Assembly: GCA_023398815.1 (NCBI GenBank)
Contig: JAEWRW010000063.1
Coordinates: forward strand, 1-64,000
Direction of reading: 5' to 3'
Length of the DNA: 64,000 bases
Origin: Bacillota bacterium
GTDB lineage: Bacteria; Bacillota; Clostridia; Christensenellales; UMGS416
The translations under genes and the position numbers were made by a program. Shown piece after piece: positions 42,361-50,707 of the stretch. Numbering within the stretch: the first letter of the stretch is position 1; each line of letters opens with the position of its first letter. The notes under the pieces are model-generated. The model ran no database searches, was not told the origin of the DNA, and saw nothing but the letters and a program-made list of their open reading frames with translations.

Positions 42361-42882
42361 CTATTCCAGAGCAACTGGGCTCCCCGTGGCGATGCCCTGC
42401 TCACTACCAATCGATACTGCCGCCCGGTCTCGCTCCGCAGTTGGCCCCAATCCAAGCAGATACGCCCAGACATATGGCAGCAGGAAGGCCGCCACAAACA
42501 GATGCAAAGCATAGTCCTGCCCATTGGCTATCATGAAATAGTCCAGCACGGGGCGAACCAGAGCGGTGACTGGCAGAAGCGTCACCCCAAAGAGCACGCC
42601 GAACGTCGCCAGCGACAGCGCAACAGGCAACGCACCCCGACCGCGGCGGCCCCGCCACTGGCCCCACGATGCCAACAACGTGAACGCCAAGGACGCCACC
42701 AGCACACAGAGGAACGAGGGGAGTGCAAAGGTCAGCATCCACACCGCAGGGTTGGAGAGGGATTGCACAAACGGCAGAGCCGTCTGCGACCCCAACCAAA
42801 TGGCCGCCCAGCTCACCCACAGCGCCACCACCATCTGCAGCAGAGTAATGCCACCCCGCACCAACGTATTTTTGGCAAACAT
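42361..42882 (-). CDS. Four-helix membrane protein of unknown function
   Basis: This 173-residue protein has four hydrophobic helices (about 10-30, 45-68, 82-105, 125-148) and an Arg/Gly-rich loop (GRRGRGALPVALS) between helices two and three. GGAGG lies seven bases before ATG 42882. It is the intact member of a tandem pair with the 41801 gene; the conserved loop and the WAYLLGLG end suggest the same role. No named family recognised. Confidence 0.7.
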   Translation of the reverse strand: MFAKNTLVRGGITLLQMVVALWVSWAAIWLGSQTALPFVQSLSNPAVWMLTFALPSFLCVLVASLAFTLLASWGQWRGRRGRGALPVALSLATFGVLFGVTLLPVTALVRPVLDYFMIANGQDYALHLFVAAFLLPYVWAYLLGLGPTAERDRAAVSIGSEQGIATGSPVALE

Positions 42883-43043
42883 ACGCACACCTCCGGTCGG
42901 TTTCCCCTACCAGATACCCGGCGGATCATTTCAATAAACTTAAAATTGGATTCATCATATCACATCACTGAACCCGGGGCGGCTGGATGCACCCTGTCTA
43001 CAGGCGGCCCCCATCCTCCCGTTGGCCGTGGCAGAGTCCCTCC

Positions 43044-43211
43044 GGCGCGGGCTTCACTCTCCCAAAGGGCCACTCCCCTGGCGTACGATGGTGCCGGGCG
43101 GCGCTGCCGCCCGACTGGCTCACATGGCATCATCACGCTGCCCGGCGCGGGCTTCACTCCCCCAGCGGCCCTCTCCCCCGGCGCGCGATGGTGCCGGGCG
43201 GCGCTGCCGCC
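43044..43211. repeat. Tandem imperfect repeat, 100-bp period, at the araC 3' end
   Basis: The 68-base block 43044-43111 recurs at 43144-43211 with about ten differences. Shared sequence includes GGCGCGGGCTTCACTC at the left and GATGGTGCCGGGCGGCGCTG at the right. The second copy encodes the last residues and stop of the AraC-family gene; the first is a spare copy of that end. Confidence 0.85.
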
Positions 43212-44083
43212 ACGGCCCGATAGGCGGTGGGCGACAAGCCGCGCTCGCGCTTGAAGAGGCGACTGAAGTAGTTGAGGTCGTGGATCCCCACTCGCTCGGC
43301 GGCCTCGGAGACGTTGACGTCGCCCTGGGCCAGCAGGGCCGCGGCACGGTTGATGCGCTGGTGGTTGACATACTCACTGAGGGTGCGGCCGGTCAGTGAC
43401 TTGAACTGGCGGCAGAAGTGGGAGGGACTGACCGACACCTGTCGGGCCAGCTCCTGCAGGGAAATGGTGCCGGTCAGGTTGTGCTCGATGGCATCGAGCG
43501 CCTTTTGGTAGCGGGCGGCGATTTGGGTGCGCTGCTGGTGCTCGGCCTCGGTGAGGACACGGCGCACATGGCCACGCAGCAACAGCACGATGAGCCGGAG
43601 AATTTCGCTCTTGATGGCCAACTCGTACCCGGTGGCCTGCACCTCATACTCCTCAATGATGCGCCGCATGCAGCCCGCGATGTCGCTGTCACAGCCCAGG
43701 TAGTTGTCAAAGAGGATGAGGCTTTGGCTGATGGGCGCGACAAACTTGGTCTCGATGTTGTCCTGGAAGCTGCTCTGCATCAGTGACAAGTCAAAGATGA
43801 ATACCCAGTAGCGGGTGTCGCCGGCGACGGACTCCCCGTGGTGCAGCTCGTTGCTGTTCACAAGCAGCACGTCGCCCTGGGTCACCGATACCTCCCGCCC
43901 ACCGCAACGCACCAACGCCGTGCCCGAAAGGTAGTATTGAAGCTCGATCTGCTCGTGCCAGTGGGCGTCAAAGAGCAGGCTGCCGGGCGTCGTGCTCTCC
44001 ACCAGGAAGAGCTTGATGGGAAACCGGACGTCCGGCATGTCCATGTCTTCGTAACGGCTGTCCCTGCGCATACGCTCCCCCAT
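43154..44083 (-). CDS. AraC-family transcriptional regulator
   Basis: This 309-residue protein has an N-terminal cupin sensor domain (about 20-150: HWHEQIELQYYLSGTA, QGDVLLVNSNELHHGE) and a C-terminal pair of helix-turn-helix motifs (about 205-300: ISLQELARQVSVSPSHFCRQF and NVSEAAERVGIHDLNYFSRLFKR read in sequence). It probably binds a sugar-like or small aromatic ligand. ATG 44083 is favoured; ATG 44071 is possible. It is divergent from the methyltransferase-like gene, with an inverted repeat between them. Its last codons lie in a tandem duplication. Confidence 0.9.
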   Translation of the reverse strand: MGERMRRDSRYEDMDMPDVRFPIKLFLVESTTPGSLLFDAHWHEQIELQYYLSGTALVRCGGREVSVTQGDVLLVNSNELHHGESVAGDTRYWVFIFDLSLMQSSFQDNIETKFVAPISQSLILFDNYLGCDSDIAGCMRRIIEEYEVQATGYELAIKSEILRLIVLLLRGHVRRVLTEAEHQQRTQIAARYQKALDAIEHNLTGTISLQELARQVSVSPSHFCRQFKSLTGRTLSEYVNHQRINRAAALLAQGDVNVSEAAERVGIHDLNYFSRLFKRERGLSPTAYRAVAAAPPGTIARRGRGPLGE

Positions 44084-44101
44084 CAATCCTGTGCGAACTT
44101 T

Positions 44102-44160
44102 CGTCAATGCAGGCCGAGAAATCCGCAATCGATATCAGTATAATACTCCTTGCATTGACG
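44102..44160. promoter_or_regulatory. Perfect inverted repeat flanking a TATAAT box
   Basis: CGTCAATGCA at 44102-44111 and TGCATTGACG at 44151-44160 form a perfect 10-base inverted repeat whose arms are 39 bases apart. TATAAT lies between at 44139-44144, pointing to the plus-strand gene. It is a likely operator for the divergent AraC-family regulator. Confidence 0.7.
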
Positions 44161-44187
44161 CAAGTAAACCATGGGGAGGAACCTGCC

Positions 44188-45045
44188 ATGAACGCCGCTC
44201 CTGCCGCACACCTCCTATCAACCGCGTGCTTCCGGTCCCGCCTGCTGGAGATCAGCGCCCCCGCCGCCACCCAGCGTCTCAACGCCATGGACGAAGCCGC
44301 GCTGGGCGATTATCTCACGAAGGTGCTGACCCCGCCCACCGACTTCACCCTGGACGACGGGGTCGCCATGCTGGACAGTTACTTCGCCGCGGCCTGGGCC
44401 CACACCTTTGGGCTGCAGGGGCTGCCACAGAACCTGAAGGTGCTGGAAGTCGCCAGCGGCGACACCGTGGTCGTCCCCATGGGGCTTGACCTCTTCGCCG
44501 GTGAGGAGGGGCAGTACGTCACCGCCAACCTCAACAAGGGCCTGACCGAAGGATTCCGCCGCAACGCCGCCGCCCTGCGCCCGCAGATCACCGTGGTGGA
44601 GGACGACGCCGCCAACCTGGAGCGGCTCTTCCCCGCTGGGCACTTTGACCTCGTCGCCTACCAGCATGCCATCAACGACGTCATCCAAAACCTGCTGTGC
44701 CTGCGGGAAGGCCACGACACCATCGCCGCCAACTGGTGGGATCTGCTACCCACGATGACCGAGATCATCAACCGCCACTGGAAGGCCGGCACGCTGGAGG
44801 AAGCCTCCCGCGAGGGGTTCCTGGCGGTCATCGCCGCCAACCTGCGGCTGCTGCGGCCCGGCGGGTTCTTGGCCTTCAACAACACGGTCTACCAGTACGA
44901 CCTGAACCTCGGTTACCCCGAGGATCTCTACCACGCCTTCGTGCCGCTGGCCCGCCGGTGGATTGCCGAAGCCGGCTTTGGCCTGCGGGAGGTCACCCCG
45001 GCTGACTATGACCCCCAATACTGGATGGTGCTGCAAAAATTCTGA
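44188..45045 (+). CDS. Class I SAM methyltransferase-like protein
   Basis: This 285-residue protein has a Rossmann methyltransferase layout: LKVLEVASGDTVVVPMGLD for motif I (GxGxG reduced to ASGD), an acidic ITVVEDDAANL, HFDLVAYQHAINDV as motif IV and LRLLRPGGFLAFNN as the post-IV strand. The relaxed motif I leaves SAM binding probable but not certain. GGGGAGG precedes ATG 44188. The AraC-family regulator is divergent, suggesting it is the regulated target. Confidence 0.75.
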   Translation: MNAAPAAHLLSTACFRSRLLEISAPAATQRLNAMDEAALGDYLTKVLTPPTDFTLDDGVAMLDSYFAAAWAHTFGLQGLPQNLKVLEVASGDTVVVPMGLDLFAGEEGQYVTANLNKGLTEGFRRNAAALRPQITVVEDDAANLERLFPAGHFDLVAYQHAINDVIQNLLCLREGHDTIAANWWDLLPTMTEIINRHWKAGTLEEASREGFLAVIAANLRLLRPGGFLAFNNTVYQYDLNLGYPEDLYHAFVPLARRWIAEAGFGLREVTPADYDPQYWMVLQKF

Positions 45046-45114
45046 CCGCATGACAACGCGCTCGGCAGAAAGCCGGGCGCTTGCGCTAGTTAAGAAAGTC
45101 AATACAGGAAGAAA

Positions 45115-45500
45115 CCCAAAGAGCCGAGCGCCCCATCGCAACACGTTGTGTTGCTCACCCTGCTCTCAACGATTTTGACAAATCGTCTGCCGCAGGGTGG
45201 GGGTAACACCGCTTTATCCGGCGGGAGGGAACGATCATCGGTGTAAACACAAACAGTTAAGCCCGCCCATAGGCGAAACGTATTTCCCGAATAATCCGCA
45301 TGAGCACGATCAATTCAAAATCGTTCGGCGACATGTACGGCGAATCGGACACGCAGGACGCGTGTCCAACCGTCACGCCGTGAAGGCATTGCCGTGCAAT
45401 GCCTTAGCGCCAGGACGGCGCGTAAGGCGCGAACGGCGATCTGGCTAAAACGAGAACAAGCACGCTAAATCGCGTCCGACGCCGCAGCGTCGGACGCGAA
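45115..45500 (+). repeat. Long repeat block: R5 and R1, plus terminal hairpin
   Basis: R5 is at 45156-45199 (outer CACCCTGC/GCAGGGTG, inner ACGATTT/AAATCGT). The R1 core is at 45380-45427: CACGCC/GGCGCG with one mismatch, GTGA, second stem AAGGCATTGC/GCAATGCCTT, third stem GCGCC-AGGAC-GGCGC, GTAA. GCGACATGTACGGCGAATC precedes it. A perfect hairpin GCGTCCGACGC/GCGTCGGACGC at 45472-45497 sits six bases 3' of the 45504 stop and may end that transcript. Confidence 0.8.
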
Positions 45501-45503
45501 AGC

Positions 45504-46022
45504 CTATGCGTCCAGCGGCAGGTAGTAATCCAGCGTAACGCACCCTTCCTCGTCGGGGGTGGTGAAGCGCGGGCAGTTGTAGAGCTCCATCGTCCACGCT
45601 ATGCGCTCGCAGGTGTGCCCCGCTGCCTCCAGGCCCTGTGTCACCAGGGCATGGGCCGCGCCGCACACGTCGGCGGTGTCTCGCCCGCGCACCCAGCCCA
45701 CCGCCGCCCGGCCCGCCGGTACCGGCAGCGCCTCAAAGCCCGCCGGCAGCGCGACCCCCTGGCGGTAGAGGACGCCGCACAGGTAGGTAAACTGCCCCTC
45801 CTTGCCGCGGAAGTCGGTCATCAGGCCCACGTAGGACGGATCCCACTGGCCATCGGCCGCCGCTTCCAGCGCCGCGAAGGTGCCATCGGCAAAACATTGC
45901 TCCCAGAACGCCGGAATGGGGTTATTGCCCCCCATCACCGTCTCCATGGGCGCGCGCAGTGCCCGGCCTACCGCCACAAGCTCGGGCAGTCCCACCACTT
46001 CCAACCGAATGAGCTTCGCCAT
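45504..46022 (-). CDS. GyrI-like effector-binding domain protein
   Basis: This 172-residue single-domain protein resembles the AraC effector-binding/GyrI-like fold: LIRLEVVGLPELVAVGRAL at the start, GLMTDFRG and FTYLCGVLY strands, GWVRGRDTADV, and YNCPRFTTPDEEG near the end. Stand-alone GyrI-like proteins bind or hydrolyse amphiphilic toxins. GGGAGGG precedes ATG 46022. The neighbours give no further clue. Confidence 0.75.
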   Translation of the reverse strand: MAKLIRLEVVGLPELVAVGRALRAPMETVMGGNNPIPAFWEQCFADGTFAALEAAADGQWDPSYVGLMTDFRGKEGQFTYLCGVLYRQGVALPAGFEALPVPAGRAAVGWVRGRDTADVCGAAHALVTQGLEAAGHTCERIAWTMELYNCPRFTTPDEEGCVTLDYYLPLDA

Positions 46023-46093
46023 GGTCGTCCCTCCCATCTTTTGTTGGCATCAGCGTACCAGAATAATTCCTATAGAGCAAGCGCGTTTTTGTA

Positions 46094-46122
46094 TTGTGTC
46101 CAAATAGATAGTATGATATAAT
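46094..46122 (+). promoter_or_regulatory. Promoter of a 37-residue peptide gene
   Basis: TTGTGT (46094-46099), 17 bases, perfect TATAAT (46117-46122). It lies 31 bases before the peptide start codon. Confidence 0.7.
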
Positions 46123-46152
46123 GGCCTCAGAAATCAAAAGGAGGGTCGGACG

Positions 46153-46266
46153 ATGAAGGACAACAACGATCTGTGGCCGGCACTCTCGCCGGAAGAGGTT
46201 CTCTTTGACGAGCCGGTCTGCTCTGCCGAGTTCCCCGAGGGGTGCATCCAGCGGACGCAGGAGTAA
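46153..46266 (+). CDS. 37-residue acidic peptide
   Basis: A small gene with every expected signal: a sigma-A promoter at 46094-46122, AGGAGGG seven bases before ATG 46153, and a hairpin terminator from 46296. The product begins MKDNNDLWPALSPEEV and has two Cys (C23 and C31) spaced by seven residues, a net negative charge and no membrane segment. It could be a regulatory microprotein, a metal- or partner-binding peptide, or a RiPP precursor, but no modification enzyme is adjacent. I do not recognise it. Confidence 0.7.
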   Translation: MKDNNDLWPALSPEEVLFDEPVCSAEFPEGCIQRTQE

Positions 46267-46295
46267 AGCCGCTATATAACAACGAGAAATGAGAG

Positions 46296-46326
46296 AAAGC
46301 CAGGAGTGTTCTGCTCCTGGCTTTGT
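46296..46326. terminator. Terminator after the 37-residue peptide
   Basis: Eleven-base arms AAAGCCAGGAG (46296-46306) and CTCCTGGCTTT (46314-46324) form a strong hairpin. On the plus strand TTTGT follows; on the minus strand TTTCTCTCATTT follows, so it can also end the convergent FN3 gene. Confidence 0.75.
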
Positions 46327-46372
46327 ACTATTCCTCACTCCGCATGGGGCCCTACGCAGGCGTCGTCGCCCC

Positions 46373-47527
46373 TTAAGGTTTTGCGCTGACAACGGACGAA
46401 TAGGAACCGTAAACCTTGGTAGAGCCAACCAAACGATAAGCCCTTACCTTGTAGTAGTACTTCTTTCCGTCCTTCAAGCCCTTGTTGGTGCAGCTGAGGC
46501 TCGTTGTCTCCTTCACCTTGGTGTACGTTCCAGTCTTGCTGGTGGCCCGGTAGACCTGGTATTTTGTCGCCCCGCTGACCTTTTTCCAACTCACTTTGAT
46601 GGAGCTGTTGGAGACGCGCTTGGCCTTGACCTCCGTAGGCGCGGCGGGCTTGGGCTTGGCGCTGACCACCGACGACCAGGCACCGTAGCTCTTTCCCGAA
46701 TCCGTGTTGCGGTAAGCTCGCACCTTATAATAGTAGGTAGTTCCGGTCTTCAAGCCACTGTTGGTAAATGCGGTGCCCGTCAACGATTTGGCAAGGGAAT
46801 ACCCTGCGCTTTTCTTTGTGCTGCGGTACACCTCATACCCGCTGGCGTTTCCAACGGAACCCCACGAAACCTTCACTGCGTTGTAGGCTGAAACGGTTGC
46901 CTTCACCGACGAGGGTTTCGCTGGGGTGACGGACTCTTCGAAGCTCGGATCAGTGGAGAACCAGGCATAGATGGTTTCCCACTTGTCCTCATCATACCCA
47001 ACCGGAATGCGGTACAGCGGGTACCCTACGCTTTTCTTTATGAGAATGCCATACCAAACATCGGATTCACCACCGGGATACGCTGAAAAATCGTCATCCA
47101 AGCCCTCCCGCTCCCCGGAAAACGTAGCGTAATCCATTGCCGATATTTGTGCCCCGGAGACTGCATAATACGAGCCGTATGGTGATACAACATCTCCAGC
47201 AAAGAGTTCCTCTTCCGGCCCCGATATATACTTAAAATGGTATTGCATCAATACCCACTGCTCATCGCTGCTGGGTACTTCGTTATACTCATTCTCCTCG
47301 TGTACAATGGAGCTTGCTTCGTCGCCTACATAGACGTTGAGCAGCGTGAACTGAACCTTCTTCACTTCATCGAAAGAATATTCCTGAACAGAAATGGTTC
47401 GATTGACATAGCCCGAGTAAGGATCCAGGCGCGACCCGGATGCCGCCAGCGCCACCGGCTGCAACAGCACCCCCAAGGCCAGCACCACCGCCAGCAACGC
47501 CGAAATTCGTCTTCCCACCAAACGCAT
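46373..47527 (-). CDS. Secreted protein with FN3-like repeats
   Basis: This 384-residue exported protein has a signal peptide (1-30, cleaved near ALA-ASG), a 170-residue N-terminal domain rich in Tyr, Asp and Glu, and two fibronectin-III-like modules (about 200-380) with KVSWGSVGNASGYEVYRSTK and GTTYYYKVRAYR. The second module ends the protein at SVVSAKP with no anchor. GAGGAGGG precedes ATG 47527. The modules are closely related to those at the C-terminus of the 31874 surface protein, so both may bind the same cell-surface partner. Confidence 0.82.
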   Translation of the reverse strand: MRLVGRRISALLAVVLALGVLLQPVALAASGSRLDPYSGYVNRTISVQEYSFDEVKKVQFTLLNVYVGDEASSIVHEENEYNEVPSSDEQWVLMQYHFKYISGPEEELFAGDVVSPYGSYYAVSGAQISAMDYATFSGEREGLDDDFSAYPGGESDVWYGILIKKSVGYPLYRIPVGYDEDKWETIYAWFSTDPSFEESVTPAKPSSVKATVSAYNAVKVSWGSVGNASGYEVYRSTKKSAGYSLAKSLTGTAFTNSGLKTGTTYYYKVRAYRNTDSGKSYGAWSSVVSAKPKPAAPTEVKAKRVSNSSIKVSWKKVSGATKYQVYRATSKTGTYTKVKETTSLSCTNKGLKDGKKYYYKVRAYRLVGSTKVYGSYSSVVSAKP

Positions 47528-47682
47528 GTGCATACCCTCCTCGATCTGAGTGAACGGCCCAACGACACATTGGCATTGCTGCCATACGGAGCCTGTGCAA
47601 AGCGAGCAGAACAAGGTTTTCTATGTGTCAGTTGTCAATTTCTAAATATAGGTTGTTCGACAGCTTTCAGCAATATCTTCTT

Positions 47683-47712
47683 TTGTCGAATCCTGACGCC
47701 CGGATGTATAAT
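47683..47712 (+). promoter_or_regulatory. Promoter of the lipoprotein gene
   Basis: TTGTCG (47683-47688), 18 bases, TATAAT (47707-47712). It lies 28 bases before the start codon at 47741. Confidence 0.55.
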
Positions 47713-47740
47713 AGGGAAAGCAATCCGCAGGAGGACCCCG

Positions 47741-48436
47741 ATGAAAAAAACGATTGCCCTGCTCACACTGGCAACCCTGCTGCTGAACGGTTGCGCCACC
47801 CCAGCGGCCAACACCGCCAACGCATCCATCGCTCCGGCCAGCACCATTGCCATTACGTCAACCTCCCCCACGGCAACACCACCAGCCCAAGCCACTACCC
47901 CAGCCCAATCCGCCTCGCCCAGCCCATCGCCCAGCGCGGGTGGCATAGAGGTGAACAAGGGGCTGCTGACTGTGGAGGTGACGATCCCCGCAGCCCTGCT
48001 GGGGGAGGACGCCGACCTGGACGCCACCATTGAGGAAGCCAAGGCCGAAGGCGTTACCGCCGCCACCAAAAACGAGGACGGCAGCCTGACCTACCACATG
48101 ACCAAGGCCGTCCACAAGCAACTGCTGGTCCAGCTGCGCTCCAGCGCGAAGGAGTACATCGAGAGCCTCAAAGCCGACGAAGCGACGCCGTCCATCCAGG
48201 ACATCACCACCAACGACGACCTGACCGAAATGACGATGACCGTGGACCGGGAAGCCTACGAGAACAGCATGGACGGCTTTGCGGTGCTGGGTCTGGTCAC
48301 ACTGTCGGCCTACTACCAGGCCTTCAATGGCGTGGCGGAATACAAGATGACGCTGACGACCAAGGACGAGAAAACCGGCAAGGTCATCTCCACCACCGTG
48401 TACCCGGACGCCATGGAGGGCGCGGACGACGACTGA
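47741..48436 (+). CDS. Lipoprotein of unknown function
   Basis: This 231-residue lipoprotein has a signal ending in LLLNGC (C18 acylated), then a 45-residue Ser/Thr/Pro/Ala linker of the kind that spans the wall, then a folded domain (about 68-225). The domain is acidic and alternates strands and helices (LLTVEVTIPAALLGEDAD, EYKMTLTTKDEKTGKV). GCAGGAGG is close upstream of ATG 47741. It is monocistronic with a promoter and terminator. Not recognised; a substrate-binding or assembly role is only a guess. Confidence 0.75.
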   Translation: MKKTIALLTLATLLLNGCATPAANTANASIAPASTIAITSTSPTATPPAQATTPAQSASPSPSPSAGGIEVNKGLLTVEVTIPAALLGEDADLDATIEEAKAEGVTAATKNEDGSLTYHMTKAVHKQLLVQLRSSAKEYIESLKADEATPSIQDITTNDDLTEMTMTVDREAYENSMDGFAVLGLVTLSAYYQAFNGVAEYKMTLTTKDEKTGKVISTTVYPDAMEGADDD

Positions 48437-48458
48437 CCGAGCAGAATGACACAAGCAA

Positions 48459-48493
48459 AACCCCGGCAACCGCAGAGTTGCCGGGGTTCTTTC
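48459..48493. terminator. Bidirectional intrinsic terminator
   Basis: Arms AACCCCGGCAAC (48459-48470) and GTTGCCGGGGTT (48477-48488), followed by TTCTTTCT on the plus strand and TTTTGCTTG on the minus strand. It serves the lipoprotein gene and the convergent redoxin operon. A very similar hairpin is at 56131. Confidence 0.85.
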
Positions 48494-48543
48494 TTGGACA
48501 CACGGGTTGCACATTGGGCGCTGCCCTTTGTGCGTGGCGGCGG

Positions 48544-48783
48544 TTACTGCTCGTCAGCAATCAATTGCTTGATCTCCTTGACGGCGGGCACACGCCCCAT
48601 CGCCTTCACCTTGCCGTTGATCATCAGGCCGGGCGTCCGCAGGATGCCGGTTTTCATGATCTCCTGGAAGTCGGTGACATACAGCACCTCGGCCTCCACC
48701 CCCAGCTCCTTTACCGCGTCCTTGGTCAGCGCATAGAGCTTCTTGCAATTCGCGCAGCCCGATCCTACCACCTTAATTTCCAT
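48544..48783 (-). CDS. Small thioredoxin-like redox disulfide protein
   Basis: This 79-residue thioredoxin-fold protein has GSGCANCKKL (CxxC at residues 10 and 13) and cis-Pro loop RTPGLMINGKV, typical of the 'redox-active disulfide protein 2' (TM0996/MTH895-like) family. It closes an operon that reads ArsR, permease, ferredoxin, ferredoxin, redoxin. In other genomes this redoxin is next to or fused with the same permease family, suggesting thiol-disulfide control of metal or metalloid transport. Confidence 0.88.
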   Translation of the reverse strand: MEIKVVGSGCANCKKLYALTKDAVKELGVEAEVLYVTDFQEIMKTGILRTPGLMINGKVKAMGRVPAVKEIKQLIADEQ

Positions 48784-48817
48784 ATTGCTCGCCTTCCTTT
48801 CTGTTTGGCAAGGAATC

Positions 48818-49063
48818 CTAGCCTTCGCCGCCGCAGCATTCGCATGCGCCACCCTTGCCGGCCGGGTCCCCAAAATACTCAATCGCGCCATTGGGGCAAA
48901 GGTTGCCGCAGCCGTGGCACCCCTGGACGCATCCCTCGGGCTTGACGACCACCGGGCGCGGTGCCTTCCCCTGATTGTAGACGCCGTGTTTGCACTTGTT
49001 GGTGCAGGTTCCGCACTGGGTGCAGAGCTCGTAGTTGATGACCGGATACCACGTTTTCGACAT
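48818..49063 (-). CDS. Ferredoxin-type 4Fe-4S protein
   Basis: This 81-residue protein has CTQCGTCTNKCKHGV followed by CVQGCHGCGNLCPNGA, enough Cys for two [4Fe-4S] clusters, plus a C-terminal CECCGGEG metal-binding-like tail. It probably passes electrons to a partner in the same operon. AGGGG lies before ATG 49063. The Cys-rich tail is unusual for a ferredoxin and could hold a metal or metalloid. Confidence 0.85.
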   Translation of the reverse strand: MSKTWYPVINYELCTQCGTCTNKCKHGVYNQGKAPRPVVVKPEGCVQGCHGCGNLCPNGAIEYFGDPAGKGGACECCGGEG

Positions 49064-49141
49064 CTCTCATTCCCCTTCTATTCTTTGCATTGATTACTGA
49101 GCCGTTCCTTTGCGGGTGCTTCCTTCGTCACGGTAGTGTGA

Positions 49142-49345
49142 TTACCGCATCTCAATGCAGCTGCCGCAGCAGACGGCAACGCAGGCCCCGCAGCCGTCGC
49201 ACTTGTCATAGTCAAACTCAATTCTGCCGCCAATGGGCTCGTTCTCATCCTCCACGTAGCGGACCGCCTGCTTCGGACACTCCTGAATGGGCGGGCAAAT
49301 CTTGGGTTGGGCCGCGCACCGTTCTTTGATGACATAAGGTTTCAT
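49142..49345 (-). CDS. Ferredoxin-like 4Fe-4S protein
   Basis: This 67-residue protein has KCDGCGACVAVCCGSCIEM, the ligands of one 4Fe-4S cluster plus extra Cys, and an N-terminal KERCAAQPKICPPIQECP with three more Cys. It may hold one or two clusters. GGAGG precedes ATG 49345. It follows the permease by 12 bases in the same operon, so its partner is probably the permease or the other ferredoxin rather than central metabolism. Confidence 0.8.
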   Translation of the reverse strand: MKPYVIKERCAAQPKICPPIQECPKQAVRYVEDENEPIGGRIEFDYDKCDGCGACVAVCCGSCIEMR

Positions 49346-49357
49346 AGCCTACCTCCT

Positions 49358-50374
49358 TCAGATCAACAGAAACCCAAGTGCATTGAACACATACCCGATG
49401 ATTAAGATGCCGACGGTGACCACCCCCGTGAAAATGACGAGAAGCTTGGTCTTTACAACCTTTTTGAGCAAGATGAGCGAGGGCAGTGAGAGCGCGGTGA
49501 CCGCCATCATGAACGACAGCACCGTGCCGATGCCAACGCCCTTGCCCACCAGTGCCTCCGCGATGGGCAGGGTGCCGAAGATATCGGCGTACATCGGCAC
49601 ACCAACAACCGTGGCGATCAGGACGGAAAACGCGTTCTGCTGCCCCAGAATGGCGGTGATGACGTGCTCGGGAATCCAGTTGTGAATGGCCGCGCCGATC
49701 CCCACGCCAACGAGGATGTACGGCCACACCTTTTTGACAATGTCGCGCACCTGATCCCTGGCAAAGAGCAACCGATCCCTCCGGGTCATTTCCGGCGCGT
49801 CGATCTCGGTCAGCTTGTTGGCAAAGACGAATGGCTCCACATACCCCTCCAGCTTCAGCTTACTGATGATCGTGCCGCCGGCCACCGCAAGGATCAACCC
49901 CACGACGACGTAGGCGATGGCAATCTTCCAATTAAAGATGCTTGCCAGCAGCAGAATAGAAGCCAAATCGACCAGCGGAGAGGAGATGAGGAATGAGAAC
50001 GTGACGCCGATGGGCAGCCCCGCACTGGTAAAGCCAATGAACAGGGGAATGGACGAGCAGGAGCAGAACGGCGTGACCGTGCCCAGCAACGCACCCAGCA
50101 CATTGCCGCCGATGCCACCAAACCGGCCAAGGATTTTTCGGGTACGCTCCGGCGGGAAGTAGCTCTGCACCAGCGATATGGTGAAGATCAACACCGAGAG
50201 CAGCACAAAGATCTTGATGACGTCATAGAGGAAGAAATGAATGCTGCCACCCAGCCGCTCGGCCGTACTGAGGCCAAAGACATCCTCCACCAAGCGCTTG
50301 AGCAGCGTGGAGAGCCACTGCATCTTCAATAGTTGGTCATTGAGCCAGGAAAAAACCGCAGTAACCATACCCAT
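49358..50374 (-). CDS. Permease of the ArsP_1/DUF318 family
   Basis: This 338-residue membrane protein has eight or more hydrophobic helices in two related halves. VTPFCSCSSIPLFIGFTSAG (C104, C106) in the first half is the family signature; the second half has VGVPMYADIFGTLPIAEAL. Relatives export trivalent organoarsenicals (ArsP) or are annotated as SO_0444-type Cu/Zn effluxers. AGAGG precedes ATG 50374, four bases after the ArsR stop. The metalloid-type ArsR next door favours an arsenic, antimony or related substrate. Confidence 0.85.
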   Translation of the reverse strand: MGMVTAVFSWLNDQLLKMQWLSTLLKRLVEDVFGLSTAERLGGSIHFFLYDVIKIFVLLSVLIFTISLVQSYFPPERTRKILGRFGGIGGNVLGALLGTVTPFCSCSSIPLFIGFTSAGLPIGVTFSFLISSPLVDLASILLLASIFNWKIAIAYVVVGLILAVAGGTIISKLKLEGYVEPFVFANKLTEIDAPEMTRRDRLLFARDQVRDIVKKVWPYILVGVGIGAAIHNWIPEHVITAILGQQNAFSVLIATVVGVPMYADIFGTLPIAEALVGKGVGIGTVLSFMMAVTALSLPSLILLKKVVKTKLLVIFTGVVTVGILIIGYVFNALGFLLI

Positions 50375-50377
50375 GCG

Positions 50378-50680
50378 TTACGCCTCTTCGCAGGCGCACT
50401 GCGTCTTCTCCGTGGCGATTCCTTCCACAAAGAGCTTCAGGTCGGCAATCCGCTCCTCATTGAGCGAATACCGCATCCACGCGCCGCTGCGCACGCCATT
50501 GACCAGCCCGATCTCCATCAGCAGCTTCATGTGGTAGGAGAGGGTGGGCTGGGTGATGTTGAGCCTCTCCAATATCTTGCACGCGCACATTTCGCCGCCC
50601 GCCAGCATGTCGATGATTTGGAGGCGCGAGCCATCGGCAAGCGCCTTGAAGACCGGAACGTATTCGCTGTAGGAATGCAT
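50378..50680 (-). CDS. ArsR/SmtB-family metalloregulator
   Basis: This 100-residue winged-helix repressor has GEMCACKILERL (C32, C34) in the alpha-3 position of the classic arsenic site (ELCVC) and a C-terminal CAC (C95, C97) that can supply a further ligand. QPTLSYHMKLL is the recognition helix. It should repress the promoter at 50735-50763 until metalloid binds. GGGGGCGG precedes ATG 50680. First gene of the five-gene operon down to 48544. Confidence 0.92.
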   Translation of the reverse strand: MHSYSEYVPVFKALADGSRLQIIDMLAGGEMCACKILERLNITQPTLSYHMKLLMEIGLVNGVRSGAWMRYSLNEERIADLKLFVEGIATEKTQCACEEA

Positions 50681-50707
50681 GGAGCCGCCCCCCTATATTG
50701 ATACTCG

